Assembly (NCBI GenBank): GCA_029817715.1
Contig: JARUPY010000085.1
Location: forward strand, 1,178,001-1,242,000
Reading direction: 5' to 3'
Origin: Melastoma dodecandrum
Taxonomy: Eukaryota; Streptophyta; Magnoliopsida; Myrtales; Melastomataceae
DNA length: 64,000 nt
A program made the position numbers and the translations under genes. The notes under the pieces were generated by a model. It did not search any database, had not been told where the DNA came from, and saw only the letters and a program-made list of their open reading frames with translations. Each line of letters starts with the position of its first letter. The stretch's first letter is position 1. Below, one piece after another: positions 47,238 through 58,098 of the stretch.

Positions 47238-47374
47238 GGGAGAGTGAGTGTCTTTTTCCCGCACTTTTCTTCCTTGGGCAACACTTCTCCATCTTCTCTA
47301 AGAAACCAGAAACCCTCGCTTCCCAGAAAAACTCTTCGTCTCCCTCCTCAAAAACTCTTCCGATCCTTAAAAAG

Positions 47375-50300
47375 ATGTCGACTTTTAAGTGTTTTGAGTT
47401 CCATAATTTGCGTGCGGGGCCAACCGGACCCGTTCCGGTCGTGGAGGAACAGGGATCGGGCGTCACCCTCGGACTTATCTTGCCGGAGCATCTTTTCCCG
47501 GAGACGGTACCGCTCAACTATCTCGTCACCGAGAAGCCCATCCCGATTTGCCATCCCGACTTCGTCGATCCTCTCAACTGGGAAGGTCAGGGATCCTTCC
47601 TGTGTTTTCCCTCTGCTTCTAAGTCCGAGATGGTAGACTGGCTTGAGATGTGGGAGGAGCATTTTACAGAGAGGTTTAGGACTCAGAAGATTCTGAGATT
47701 CTTTAGGATGTCCGTGGCAGATAAGAACTGTGACCCTAGAGTTTGTTCGGCCATGCTGCCTTTTTGGAACTCTGCTGTCAACTGCTTCTATTTCCCGGAA
47801 GGTCCTATGTCTGTTACATTGGCAGATGTGAAGATTTTGACCAGGTGCAAAGTCAATGGTCTCCCTGTTCGACAATACTCTCAGGCAGGTGATATTAATC
47901 CCAAGGGCGCCCTTCAGTACATGGAGGTGGTGAGCAGGCACCTGAAAATGGCCTCAGCAGGCAAAAGTTCAGATGAGAAGTTGTCGACCGAAGGTTTTGG
48001 CGCCCGGGAAGAGGTCGAGTTTCTCAGCACCTGGTTGAGCAAGTTCGTTTATTGCTTCCCTGGGAAGAAGGTTAGCCACACTTCTTATGCGGTGGCCAAT
48101 TTTCTGAGGGAGACCAATGAAGAAATCTCCTGGGGTCCCTTTATTTTGGGTCTGCTTTATCATGATCTGGACAGAGCGACGTCTCAGATCAAGCCATTCC
48201 CAAAACATCCAGCAGGAGGGTTGCTCTGGTTAGTTCACCTCTGGTCGGCTATGTGGATGCCAGGATTGACTGGGTTCAAGGGCCCTGCTTCGCCCCTCGA
48301 GTCTGCCTATTATGGGGAGACCATCTTGGAGCAGTGCTGCCAGCGGAAGGATCAATGGCTTATGACATCGATCACTGGCCACATGAAGCACATCGTCGAC
48401 TTCGGCAGGGTAGATCGACGCAACTGGGCACCCTTTCCAGGCGGCAAGACATTTGCTCAGGAAATTAATCTTCAAGCTGCTCGTGGCTTCTGGAATGGGG
48501 TATTGACCCGCAGAGACCTGCCGGTTATCTTCGACGGATACCTGACCTTCGAAGTCTATAACCCTCAACTGTGCGCGAGGCAGTTTGGGTTTATCCAAAG
48601 TGTAGCAGTTCCACTTGCTGACCCTGCCGGCGGCCTATACGGGGACCGGGCGAAAAGGATTGTTTGCAAGTCGATCGACTCGAAGACCCTCAACTTGCTC
48701 AATCACAAGGCGCAGCTCTCTCAGATGGAATTCCCGTCTGAAACTTCTGCCTGTTTCGCCACACAGTTCTTCACTGTGCTGTGGTCGGCTACTTATGAAG
48801 AGCTGCGGGCCCTGATGCATTTCTTGGAGGTTTCCAAGGAGCCTGATTTTTACATAGGCGACGCGCATATCAAAGCAAAAGGTAAAGACTTAGCTTGATT
48901 TTAAAAGTATTGGGTTCTTAGTATTAATCGTGAGCTTTCTCCTTTTCAGGATCAATGATGCCTCAGGGCTCTGGAAAATCCAAGCCTAAGGCTCCCCTTG
49001 CCCCCGCTCCTTCTAGACTCAAGTCGACTGGCAAGGGGAAAGCTAAGGTGGCGAGCCCCAGGGAGACAGCTGCAGGTGATCCCTCTAAGGCTCGACCTAA
49101 AAGCGCTCCAAAGCGCAAGGCGGCCGAGGCAGGAGATTTTGAAGAGATGCCTCTATCCCAGAGGAGGAGACTAGTGAAGGTATCATCTTCAGTGGCGGCT
49201 TCTCTTCCCAAGTCACCGACTACCGTAGCGGCGACTTCTTCTTCGAGGTCGCCAGCAGCGGTGGCCCCATTCAGATCACCAGTAGTGAGTTCATCATCTG
49301 CTGCGGTGCCTGCGACCTCAGCGATAGTCGACATCGCTCGAGGAGCGACTACAGAGGTATGATTCTACTGATTCTAATTCATCTTGAGCTTCTGTATCTA
49401 ACCCGCACTATATTGCCTAGGGCGAAGCGTCAACCGGAGGTGGTGACCAACCTACTCCGGTTGTGTTTGAGACAGGTGCAACGGCTTCGATCGCCGAGGT
49501 GAGCTCGACTCCCTGCCAAGATATATTACTCTAGTTCATATATGAACCTTGGTTTTATTACACTCTACTCTAGGAAGAGCAGGCTCCTGAAGTCTTGCTA
49601 CAAGAAGGAACCGCTATGGTTTTAGTCGATCCTCCAACTCGGTCGACGCGAGAGGGGGCACCACCTCAGTCGATGCGAGAGGAGGAAGAACAAGGCGTTC
49701 CTTCTTCTTCAGTCCCCACTCCTGCACCACCAATGGTATGTGTTCTTCTCTCACACGGAGCATGGCGTTGTTATCGCGATTCTAACCGCGACACTTCACA
49801 GGCTCGTCCGAAGAGAGTGAAGACGACTGCTGGTCGCAAGAAGGCTCCTACTCCCTCCACTTCTTCGGGCGAAAGTTCTGAGGATTTACTACCTTTAGAG
49901 GTAGGTATTCGATTGCATGGATGTGTCGACTTTTCGGGATGTTGTGTCTTAGCAACATTTCATTTCTTATTCTGCAGGGTCCTGCTGCAGCGACCTCGAC
50001 TAGCGACCCATGGGTGAAGCTTCACCAGGACATTGAAGAATTCTGCCAACTTCTGCTCATTGACCCCTTAAACGTCGACGAGTTTAGGAGGATGCAGAAG
50101 CTGCTGAAGGAGATCGAGACATCCCCTCGGGTTACGGACGGAATATTTGGGGCCTGCAAGAGTTTCAGGTCGACGTATTGGACCCGCTGGAGGGATTACT
50201 ACGCCGACCTGCTCGCCTACGACTTGACCGACTCGAAGATTCAGTCGATCAATGAAGCTCGAGGGCAGGCCTCTAAAGCTGCACAGGACGCCCGCCAACA

Positions 50301-50562
50301 TTTGGTCGATGTGCAAGAGAAGCTGACCGAGGCAGAGAGACAGATAGAGTTCTATACGAACCTGAAGAATGACCTGACTCGGCAGCTTGCGTCGATCAAT
50401 ACTCAAGAAATCGAGGAGCTGGAGGCCAACGCTGAGAAGGATAGAGAAAGGGTCGTCGACCTTTATGCCCAGCGAAACAAGGTGAACGCGAAGCGACGAG
50501 CTCGTAAATCCCTTGTCCTCGATTTTAGAGAAGTTGGCGGGTTATGGAGTCTAGACTTGTAA
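47375..50562 (+). CDS. Antisense plant-mobile-domain (PMD) protein carried by the Tat element
   Basis: Six exons (47375-48881, 48950-49356, 49421-49498, 49574-49735, 49802-49900, 49978-50562) with GT-AG introns join in frame to 945 residues. The first exon resembles the aminotransferase-like plant mobile domain (WLEMWEEHFTERFR, WNSAVNCFYFPEGPMSVTLADV, GGLLWLVHLWSAMW). Exons 2-5 are low-complexity, Ser/Pro/Ala and Lys/Arg rich (KRKAAEAGDFEEMPLSQRRR, RPKRVKTTAGRKKAPTP), like nuclear-localisation stretches. The last exon is helical with a predicted coiled coil (QHLVDVQEKLTEAERQIEF, QEIEELEANAEKDRERVVDL). It runs opposite to gag-pol, between the integrase and the 3' LTR. PMD function is unknown; host PMD proteins act in transposon silencing. 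Confidence 0.85.
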
Positions 50563-50677
50563 CCAAAGAACAACGCAATTCGATTGTTTTTGCTTTACTG
50601 AACAAATCAAGTATCTTATGTCTCGAATGAATTTCTGCCCACTACGCTAAATTCATTCTTCCAAACAGCGTATTTTC

Positions 50678-53600
50678 TTAGGAATTAAGCGCTTTCCAAA
50701 TTAATGGAGTCCTTTGTCTTAGGATTTTATGATGAGCTTCCCAGATAGTTGCGCGATAGGGTTTGAGATATTTACCATTAACCTTGAATGGATGTCTGAC
50801 CCCAGTTCTCGTCATAAGCCTATAGCTATTAGATGAGTATGTTTCACATACCTCATGTGGACCTTCCCAATTAGGAGACCACTTACCCAGGACTTGGTCC
50901 TTTGATTTAAGGGGTAGGATCATCTTCCATACTAAGTCGCCCACTTTGAAGCGCTTATGGACAACCTTTTTATTATAGTGCCTAGCGATTCTTTGTTTAT
51001 GGACCTCGAGTCGGTCTATTACGTCGAGTCGCTTCTTCTCCAATTCTTCTAAAGCGAGGTACATTGCCTCGTCTTGTAAGTCAGGATGAGCTACCCTGAG
51101 CGACTTGTATCGAATCTCAATAGGTAGGACAGCATCTTGCCCATATACTAATGAAAAAGGGGTTTCCCCTGTGCTTTCTCTCTTAGTAACTCTCAAAGAC
51201 CACAAAGTGTTCTGTAATAGTTGGTGCCATTCTCTTGGATTTGCGCCAACCATTTTCTGAATATTGTTCTTTATGAGTTTATTGGTAGCTTCAGCCTGTC
51301 CATTCGCCTGAGGATAATAAGGTGTCGAGTTGGTGATCGAGAAACCAAACTCCGTAGCGAATTCTCGCATTTTCTCATTATTGAAAGCGGTGCCATTGTC
51401 CACTACAATATTCTGGGGAATTCCGAATCTATAGATGATAGATGATTTAAGAAAATCGATCACTTCTTTGTGATCGATCCTCTTATATACCTGAGCCTCG
51501 ACCCATTTAGTAAAATAATCGGTGGCGACTAGAATATAGGCGTCACCTTTACTTGAGTGCGGATGGATTTCCCCAATTATATCTAAAGCCCAAGACCTAA
51601 ATGGCCAAGGCTTGACAACTGAGACTAAGTCGGACGCTGGGGCCCTTGTCACCGGACCATGTTTTTGACACTCTTGGCATCCCCTAGCCATTTCTATGCA
51701 GTTCTTTAGCATTGATGGCCAGTAAAAACCATGTCTTTGGATAGTCCAAGACATTTTGGTGCCAGATTGGTGAGATCCGCATAAACCCTGGTGAGTCTCC
51801 AACATAATTGGGGTCGCTTCGTCTAAGTCGACGCACCTTAGTAGGACTCCTTCTTTGGTCTTTCTGTAAAGTACCCCATCTATAAGGGTGTACGACAAAG
51901 CCTGAGTCTTGATTCTTTGGCTCGCCTTTTGTGTTGGGTCGGAGAGGAAGTCGGTGATTGGCCTTCTCCAATCCTTATCGCTTGTCATTATGTCCAATGC
52001 GAACAAATCGCTTTGTGGGACTAAATGAGAAGCTATTTTGGGGACACAATCGTTTCTTCCTCTAGCCTTGTATCCCGAAGCTTTTTGGGCTAGGTCGTTA
52101 GCGATGGTGTTTTCCTCCCGGCCTACAAAGAGGAAAGTCATTGCTTCGAACCGCTCGACTAGCCTTCGAGCGACTTGATGATAGGGTGCGAGTTTCTCTT
52201 GACATAGAGAGTCGCGATTCATCTGGTTAATAATCAGTTGAGAGTCTCCCATTACTCTGGCTTTCCTGGCTCCCAAGGTCAATAATTCCTTCAAGAGCGT
52301 GATCAACGCTTCATACTCAGTCGCGTTGTTTGTATGAGTCGCCGATAAACGATATGCTAGGCGAACGTCCTTTCCTAGTGGCGAAAGTATGTGGAGGCCT
52401 ATGCCTACCCCGGATTTCGCCGAAGATCCATCAAACCAAGCTTGCCAGACATCTTCAAAGGATTCCTCTTGATCGATTGATGTAGATGGATCGTGGTTCA
52501 CTAAGAAGTCGGCTAAGGCCTGCCCTTTCACCGACTGTTGAGGTTTGAAACGCAGATCGTATGCGGATAGGACCAAGCTCCATTTACTAATTCTTCCGGT
52601 CAATAGGGGACTTTCGAAAAAGTATTTTATGACTGGAGACTTGGCAATAACATGAACCTCTTGGGATCCGATATAATGTCTCAGCTTCTTAACAGCATAG
52701 AAGACTGATAGGCACAACTTCTCCTTAATTGTATAGCGCTTTTCTGTGGCCGTCATTTGTCTTGACAAATAGTAGACCGCTCTCTCAGTTTTGTTCTCCG
52801 CCTCTTGGGCTAACATGGCACCGATGACTGATTCGGTTGCTGCCACGTAAAGCAGATAGGGCTTTCCTATCCGAGGAGGGACAAGCACAGGCGGCTTCAT
52901 TAAATACTCCTTTAAGCCTTCAAATGCTTTTTGGTGTTCGTCGCTCCACACAAAATTTCCCTTCGCCTTCAGTAAAGTCGAAAAAACTTCTGTCCGTCCA
53001 GCGACGTTACCGATAAATCGCCTTAGATAATTGATCCTTCCTAAGAAAGCCTGTAACTGCTTCTTATTACTCGGAGGGTTCAATCTTCGAATGGCATTCA
53101 CTTTGTTCTGGTCGACTTCTATGCCACGTTGATGGACTAGGAATCCTAGGAAATGTCCTGCTCTGACTCCGAAGGCACATTTGAGAGGGTTTAGTTTGAG
53201 CTGATGCTTTCTCATTTGAATGAAAGCATTTCTAAGGTCATTAACATGTGACTTCTCGTCTTGCGACTTGACCACTATATCGTCTATGTATACTTCGACT
53301 GTTTTGTTAATCGAGGCATCAAATATAGCGTTCATGGCTCGTTGATAGGTTGCCCCAGCGTTTTTGAGTCCGAATGGCATGACTACCCATTCGAAAATGC
53401 CTAAGGGACACCTGAACGCAGTTTTATGGATATCTTCCTCAGCCAGGAAGATTTGGTTATATCCTGAAAAACCATCCATGAAGGACATAATTTGGTGCCC
53501 TGCAGTCTTGTCGACTAAGTCGTCTGCGATAGGCATGGGGTACTCATCCTTTGGAGTGGCACGATTCAAGTCTCTGAAGTCGATGCAAACTCTAATCTTA

Positions 53601-54247
53601 CCATTCTTCTTAATGACAGGAACTATACTGGATATCCACTCGGTGTACCTCGATGTCCTTATATATCCAGCTTTAAAGAGCTTCTTGACTTCCTCGAATA
53701 CTGCTTGAGTGACTTCATGAGTCATTCTCCTCGGCGCCTGTTGGACTGGTTTAAATCCCGTTTTGATTGGTAACTTGTGTTCCACAAGTCGGCGATCTAG
53801 GCCAGGCATCTCGGTGTAATCCCAAGCGAAACAGTCTTTAAACTCTTCTAGAGTAACTTTGATAGAATTGAAGAGTTCTTTATTCATGGAGGAACTGATG
53901 AAAACAATTCGAGGGCCTGATGCCTCGCCTAAATTGACGCTTACGAGTGAGTCACATGGCATGATCAGCGACTCACGACTCTGGACACCACCTAAATCGG
54001 TGTCAACGTTATTACATGACCTAACTTCTAGATTAATGTTGCCTATCTGGCATCCTGCTTTCCTAGACATCCAAACATGATTCTGAAGTCGCTGTAGGAT
54101 ATCAGCGACTGCATGACCTTTCTCCTTACTGTCCATACATCCCTTCGTGTAGGAGTCTATCGGGCTCCAACTCCGTCGCAGTGCTCTCCTGGCTCTTAGG
54201 CGCTTCTCCCTTGTTGCCGCTTGGGCTGTTGTTCGTCTCGCCTTCAT
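50678..54247 (-). CDS. Tat element pol: RT, RNase H, second RNase H, integrase
   Basis: One uninterrupted 1189-codon frame. Reverse transcriptase shows RVCIDFRDLNRATPKDEYPMP, FMDGFSGYNQI and the catalytic YIDDIVVKS. A gypsy RNase H follows (YYLSRQMTATEKRYT, KLRHYIGSQEV). Next is a second, archaeal-type RNase H (WFDGSSAKSGVGIGL, NNATEYEALI, DSQLIINQMN), which marks the Tat lineage. Integrase has an HHCC finger (HQGLCGSHQSG..CQECQKHG) and catalytic residues in WALDIIGEI, VDNGTAF and GQAEATNKLI. A chromodomain is not seen, as expected for Tat. The start overlaps the protease frame by about 120 bases in another frame. Confidence 0.95.
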   Translation of the reverse strand: MKARRTTAQAATREKRLRARRALRRSWSPIDSYTKGCMDSKEKGHAVADILQRLQNHVWMSRKAGCQIGNINLEVRSCNNVDTDLGGVQSRESLIMPCDSLVSVNLGEASGPRIVFISSSMNKELFNSIKVTLEEFKDCFAWDYTEMPGLDRRLVEHKLPIKTGFKPVQQAPRRMTHEVTQAVFEEVKKLFKAGYIRTSRYTEWISSIVPVIKKNGKIRVCIDFRDLNRATPKDEYPMPIADDLVDKTAGHQIMSFMDGFSGYNQIFLAEEDIHKTAFRCPLGIFEWVVMPFGLKNAGATYQRAMNAIFDASINKTVEVYIDDIVVKSQDEKSHVNDLRNAFIQMRKHQLKLNPLKCAFGVRAGHFLGFLVHQRGIEVDQNKVNAIRRLNPPSNKKQLQAFLGRINYLRRFIGNVAGRTEVFSTLLKAKGNFVWSDEHQKAFEGLKEYLMKPPVLVPPRIGKPYLLYVAATESVIGAMLAQEAENKTERAVYYLSRQMTATEKRYTIKEKLCLSVFYAVKKLRHYIGSQEVHVIAKSPVIKYFFESPLLTGRISKWSLVLSAYDLRFKPQQSVKGQALADFLVNHDPSTSIDQEESFEDVWQAWFDGSSAKSGVGIGLHILSPLGKDVRLAYRLSATHTNNATEYEALITLLKELLTLGARKARVMGDSQLIINQMNRDSLCQEKLAPYHQVARRLVERFEAMTFLFVGREENTIANDLAQKASGYKARGRNDCVPKIASHLVPQSDLFALDIMTSDKDWRRPITDFLSDPTQKASQRIKTQALSYTLIDGVLYRKTKEGVLLRCVDLDEATPIMLETHQGLCGSHQSGTKMSWTIQRHGFYWPSMLKNCIEMARGCQECQKHGPVTRAPASDLVSVVKPWPFRSWALDIIGEIHPHSSKGDAYILVATDYFTKWVEAQVYKRIDHKEVIDFLKSSIIYRFGIPQNIVVDNGTAFNNEKMREFATEFGFSITNSTPYYPQANGQAEATNKLIKNNIQKMVGANPREWHQLLQNTLWSLRVTKRESTGETPFSLVYGQDAVLPIEIRYKSLRVAHPDLQDEAMYLALEELEKKRLDVIDRLEVHKQRIARHYNKKVVHKRFKVGDLVWKMILPLKSKDQVLGKWSPNWEGPHEVCETYSSNSYRLMTRTGVRHPFKVNGKYLKPYRATIWEAHHKILRQRTPLIWKALNS

Positions 54248-56162
54248 CCTTGGTCGTGACTACTTCTTGCAGGACCTCATCTATGTCCTTGTCTGTGAAG
54301 TCGGGCCCCCATCCTGTTGGCACAATCGGTCCTTCGTCAGGCTTGGGGTGAGAGGTGCCATAGCTCACGATGAAGTCGAACTTCCCAGAAGGTTCACCTA
54401 GGGGTCCGACTGTGGGGTCTCCCAGCTTGTAGCGCTGATCCAAAGTAAGGTCCTTGATTGTCTTACACGTCTCTGTATGCAAAATACCCTTGTCACAACA
54501 GGAGTATTCATCAGCCTTAACGATTTCTATCTCGGAGTCAAGCCATAAAATTAACTCCCTATGCAAAGTAGATGGAATCGCGGCGGCCTTATGAAGCCAA
54601 TCGCGTCCTAAAAGCGCATTAAATGAAGGGGCTATATCGATTACAAAGAAAGCAGTTTCCTGCTCGTGTCTCCCGACGCCTAGGCGCACGGAGCATATGC
54701 CCAGGCACTCGGATTTTCTCCCATTAAAGCCACTTACAGCTACGTCTGTTCGCACCAACTCGCTAGGCTTGTACCCAAGTAATCTAAACTTGGCAAGGGG
54801 AAGAACATTGACAGTGGCGCCATTGTCTATTAAAACTCGGCCCACTAAGACACCATCAAAGGTGGCTGAGATATACAGCGAATGCATATGCTGTTTCATG
54901 CGATCTGATGGTTTCCTCAACCAGTGCAGAGGGAAGCCAGAAGGAAATGTAATGACTTTAGAGTCGAGAGTTTTACCCTCCGGTGCCTCCGACTTGTTGT
55001 TGCAGGCGAACTCCGCAGGGAGGGTAAGAGCGTTGCAGCTCACGAGGGGCCCTTGCTCCGCGTTGAAGTCGCAGGGCTTATCTCCTCGTAGAGGAGTGTA
55101 GTCAAAGCTCGAGCCTGGGTCTTCCGAGTAGTCAGTAGACTCGACTCGCTCGGGCTCTGCGACTTGTTTCCCGGTGGCATGGTTCCCGCCAAAGGGTGGC
55201 ATCACAGGGGTCATTCTTGGTTTCTTCTGGGCGTGACTTAGACGCCTTTCTTTTCTTTTTTGAGCCCTTATGGGAAGCGTATTCCTTTCTGCCTTCTGCC
55301 ATTGAGACGAAGGGTTAAGTGCTTTGACGAACCTTGGTTTCTTAGAACCAAAAGGAAGTCGACTTACCTCCACAAACCTTCCGTCGGCTGGGTCATATCC
55401 TACCTGCACAGGGTTATCTGCTGGCCTATTCGAAGAGGGCTTGTTAGGGTTCGAATTACCTGAGCCCTCCGGACGGACTGCCTTCACCAGCATCTCCCCT
55501 TTTGCGGATAAGTCGACGAGCCGCAAGAAGTAGTTAACGCAGCATGCTGTGCAGAGCTGGGTGATGAGTATACGGTTGTGAGCGATCAGCTTGCACTTTT
55601 GGCACAGCAGCTTTTCGTCCAGGAATTGGGCAATAGGTGGCCCCCTCCGCAGTTCCTGAGGATCAATTGTCTGCGACGCGTAGCGGGGCCTGCGATTCAC
55701 GGCCTGCTGAGGTTGGTCCGCTTCCTTATGCTCCTCTACCGGTCTAACCTCCTTGACAGGGGTAGTTCTAGTGTATCCCTGTTTGATGATCCTTTGGCCA
55801 GACGAGTCTATGAACTCCAGTCGCCGTGCCGGGCGTTCTATTCCTCGGGCGACTGTCTCTCCATTCTCCTTGTGACCCTGGGGACCTCCTCGCAAGGTTA
55901 ATCGACGATCTGCGCTAGGAGGGCTTTTGAGGGCGTGAGAAGATCCTCGGGAAGTGTTCAGCGACATTGCTGCTTCCTCAAACGGGGTCAAGTCGTACCA
56001 TCCCTCCGTCTTGCTATCCAGTAGGTATTTCTTGAACGTGTGGCACTGATCCGTAGTATGAGTGTCGTTCAAGTGCCAGTGGCATAGCCACTTCTCCCTT
56101 CCTTTGGGCAATATGAAGACCCCACGCTCAGCCAGTCGCTTCATCAGAGCATTAGCCACCAA
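54126..56162 (-). CDS. Tat element gag C-terminus and aspartic protease
   Basis: A 678-codon open frame without its own ATG, entered from gag by a frame change near 56155. It begins MKRLAERGVFILPK and CHWHLNDTHTTDQCHTF, a zinc-knuckle-like C-x2-H..C set. A low-complexity linker follows, then the protease with VLIDNGATVNVLPL (the D-N-G version of the active site) and FNALLGRDWLH. The substitution at the second active-site position occurs in this retroelement group, so it need not be a defect. It ends 122 bases inside the pol frame. Confidence 0.85.
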   Translation of the reverse strand: MVANALMKRLAERGVFILPKGREKWLCHWHLNDTHTTDQCHTFKKYLLDSKTEGWYDLTPFEEAAMSLNTSRGSSHALKSPPSADRRLTLRGGPQGHKENGETVARGIERPARRLEFIDSSGQRIIKQGYTRTTPVKEVRPVEEHKEADQPQQAVNRRPRYASQTIDPQELRRGPPIAQFLDEKLLCQKCKLIAHNRILITQLCTACCVNYFLRLVDLSAKGEMLVKAVRPEGSGNSNPNKPSSNRPADNPVQVGYDPADGRFVEVSRLPFGSKKPRFVKALNPSSQWQKAERNTLPIRAQKRKERRLSHAQKKPRMTPVMPPFGGNHATGKQVAEPERVESTDYSEDPGSSFDYTPLRGDKPCDFNAEQGPLVSCNALTLPAEFACNNKSEAPEGKTLDSKVITFPSGFPLHWLRKPSDRMKQHMHSLYISATFDGVLVGRVLIDNGATVNVLPLAKFRLLGYKPSELVRTDVAVSGFNGRKSECLGICSVRLGVGRHEQETAFFVIDIAPSFNALLGRDWLHKAAAIPSTLHRELILWLDSEIEIVKADEYSCCDKGILHTETCKTIKDLTLDQRYKLGDPTVGPLGEPSGKFDFIVSYGTSHPKPDEGPIVPTGWGPDFTDKDIDEVLQEVVTTKDEGETNNSPSGNKGEAPKSQESTATELEPDRLLHEGMYGQ

Positions 56163-58056
56163 AGTTTCGCGAGGGTATAGCAGAGTCGTTAATAACTTCT
56201 AAGAGATTAACCTCAGTATCAAATATGTCGAACGTATGAATGGCGACTTCATCCCCGAATGGATTATCATCCACCACGGCGACTTCATCGACCTCGGGAA
56301 AACGGAGCTCTTTAGACTCTATTAAATCCTGGATGATATTTCTAAAGGACAAACAGTCTTTGGTAGCATGGGTGAAGGACCCATGCCACTTGCAGTAATT
56401 CCTATTCTTTTCCCTCTCTGTCTGAGGGACTCGATGGCCGGGCTTAAGCCTAATCCTTTTCCTTTGATATAGCCAGTCGAATATAGCGTCGACTTTATCC
56501 GTGTCGAAAGAATATTTTCTTTCCTCGGCATTCTTTTGGGATGCTTTAGCTTTGGAATTCTTCTTGGTCAGGGGATCGCATATAGTTGACTCCCCCTTGA
56601 CAAATTCCGCCATGTCGACTTGGTAGGCTCAAGTCAGTTGGGCTTCCTCCGTAAGGAGCTGATAATACTCAGTAGCCCTCCTTGCTAAGTCATACAGGTC
56701 AGCAAAGCGCTCGCCCTGCAGCTTTTTTCGGAACGGGATAGTCAGCGCATTTAATGCGAGAAGTAATTGATCCTTTTCCGGTATAGGGGGTGTACACCGC
56801 AGTAGGGCCTTCCTAAGTTTCATTAGAAACTGCCCTGGGTGTTCTCCGTTAGCCTGCTTAAGGCGCATTACCTCAAACATCGATATGGGGGTGTCCAGTC
56901 GAGCAAAGGTTTTAACGAACATAGACTGCATCTGAGTCCACGAGGCTACTGACCCTGGCGGCAAACTCGCATACCATGTAAAGGCATCTCCCGTTAACGA
57001 GTTAGGGAAGAGCTTCAGTTTCCAAAAGTCGTTCCCAGCCGCCTCACCAAGTTGATGAGTGAAGCGAGCGACATGCTCGAGTGGGGTCATTTCATCTTTA
57101 CCCGAAAAACAAGTAAAGTCGGGCACCTTATATCCTCTAGGTAGAGGGAAATCTCTGTCGACATATGCAGGATAGGGAGACCTGTACAAACAGGCATCGT
57201 CTCGCCGAGCTATTCCGGGGACGATTTGCTCTATAACCTGAGTTATGGCCTCCCTCAAGTCTGGGGGTACACCGCCTACTGGGGCCTGCGCTGGAGGTCG
57301 AGTCGACCTTATCGGGCTGTATGGAGATCTTTCCCCCATTGCCTGATTCGCTGGATCCCTTATGTAGAAAGAAGGTTCCTCCCGAAAGTTTCCACCTCGG
57401 GATCCAAGCTCATAGGGATCTCCAGTCGCGTCGATTACAGGTTCTTTTCCAGGGCGACGAGACGGATTAAAGTCCTCCCCTCGATCTGTTTCCTCTTGAA
57501 AGTCCTCTGCCTCATTCCAATACGTATTCGTTGGTCGATTACGTGAAGAAGAGGGTCGACCAGGGGGAACCAGATTCCCGGGTTCGAAAAGAGCATTTGT
57601 CCTTATCTCAGACTGCTCAAAAGTCACGTTACGTGGCCCTTGAGCAGTCCGTCGAGCGTCTGTCATGAACGTAGACTCCCTAAAGGGGGTTTCTCTCATA
57701 TGAGGTCTTACTCTTTCCTCGTTTCTCGGGCCAGAAAGACGCCCTATTAGGGTTTGGACATCCATTAGAATACCCTTCATAGCAGTCAACTCCTGACGCA
57801 CATCTCCCAGTTCCTTGTGGAACTCCAGTCTTGAAATAAATTCAGACGGGGTATGTGAATCAAAGGTGGACTGGTTTGTAGCTGCCTGGCCTCCTAGGGC
57901 CGGGGCTGGCAAATCCATTCCCGGAGGAAGTTCTGACTGGTTTGTAGCTGCCTGGCCTCCTAGGGCCGGCGCTGGCAAGTCCATTCCCGGAGGAAGCTCC
58001 TGGTTTTCCCCATCTAAGGGATTCTGAGACTCTCGGCTTCGAGTATTTCTCGGCAT
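56152..58056 (-). pseudogene. Tat element gag, interrupted by a stop
   Basis: Starts at the ATG at 58056 (MPRNTRSRES). The retrotransposon gag core reads LEHVARFTHQLGEAAGNDFW, LTGDAFTWYASLPPGSVASW and MFVKTFARLD, ending near RRATEYYQLL. A TGA at 56631-56629 interrupts the frame, which then continues in the same phase to 56152, with YCKWHGSFTHATKDC as a second zinc-knuckle-like motif. A frame change is then needed to enter the protease. Residues ~19-62 contain a 22-residue tandem duplication. The two breaks make this gag defective as written. Confidence 0.85.
57869..58000. repeat. 66-base tandem duplication inside gag
   Basis: Two copies of gactggtttgtagctgcctg... at 57869-57934 and 57935-58000, differing at only a few positions. 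The period is a multiple of three, so the gag frame is kept and 22 residues are repeated (ELPPGMDLPAPALGG...). Confidence 0.93.
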
Positions 58057-58073
58057 TCTCTTTTTTTCAACGT

Positions 58074-58092
58074 ACTCCCACTGTGGTCGCAA
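58074..58092 (-). other. Putative primer-binding site region
   Basis: Just inside the 5' LTR on the minus strand the sequence reads TTGCGACCACAGTGGGAG. It resembles, with mismatches, the tRNA-derived primer sites of some Tat elements as I recall them (TGGCGACTCCACTGGGGA). It is not a perfect match, so the tRNA cannot be named. Confidence 0.3.
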
Positions 58093-58098
58093 AAAACG

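Noticed and set aside
47348..47941. Minus-strand 197-codon frame opposite the PMD exon
   Set aside because: A shadow of the PMD exon on the other strand, with no gag-pol similarity.
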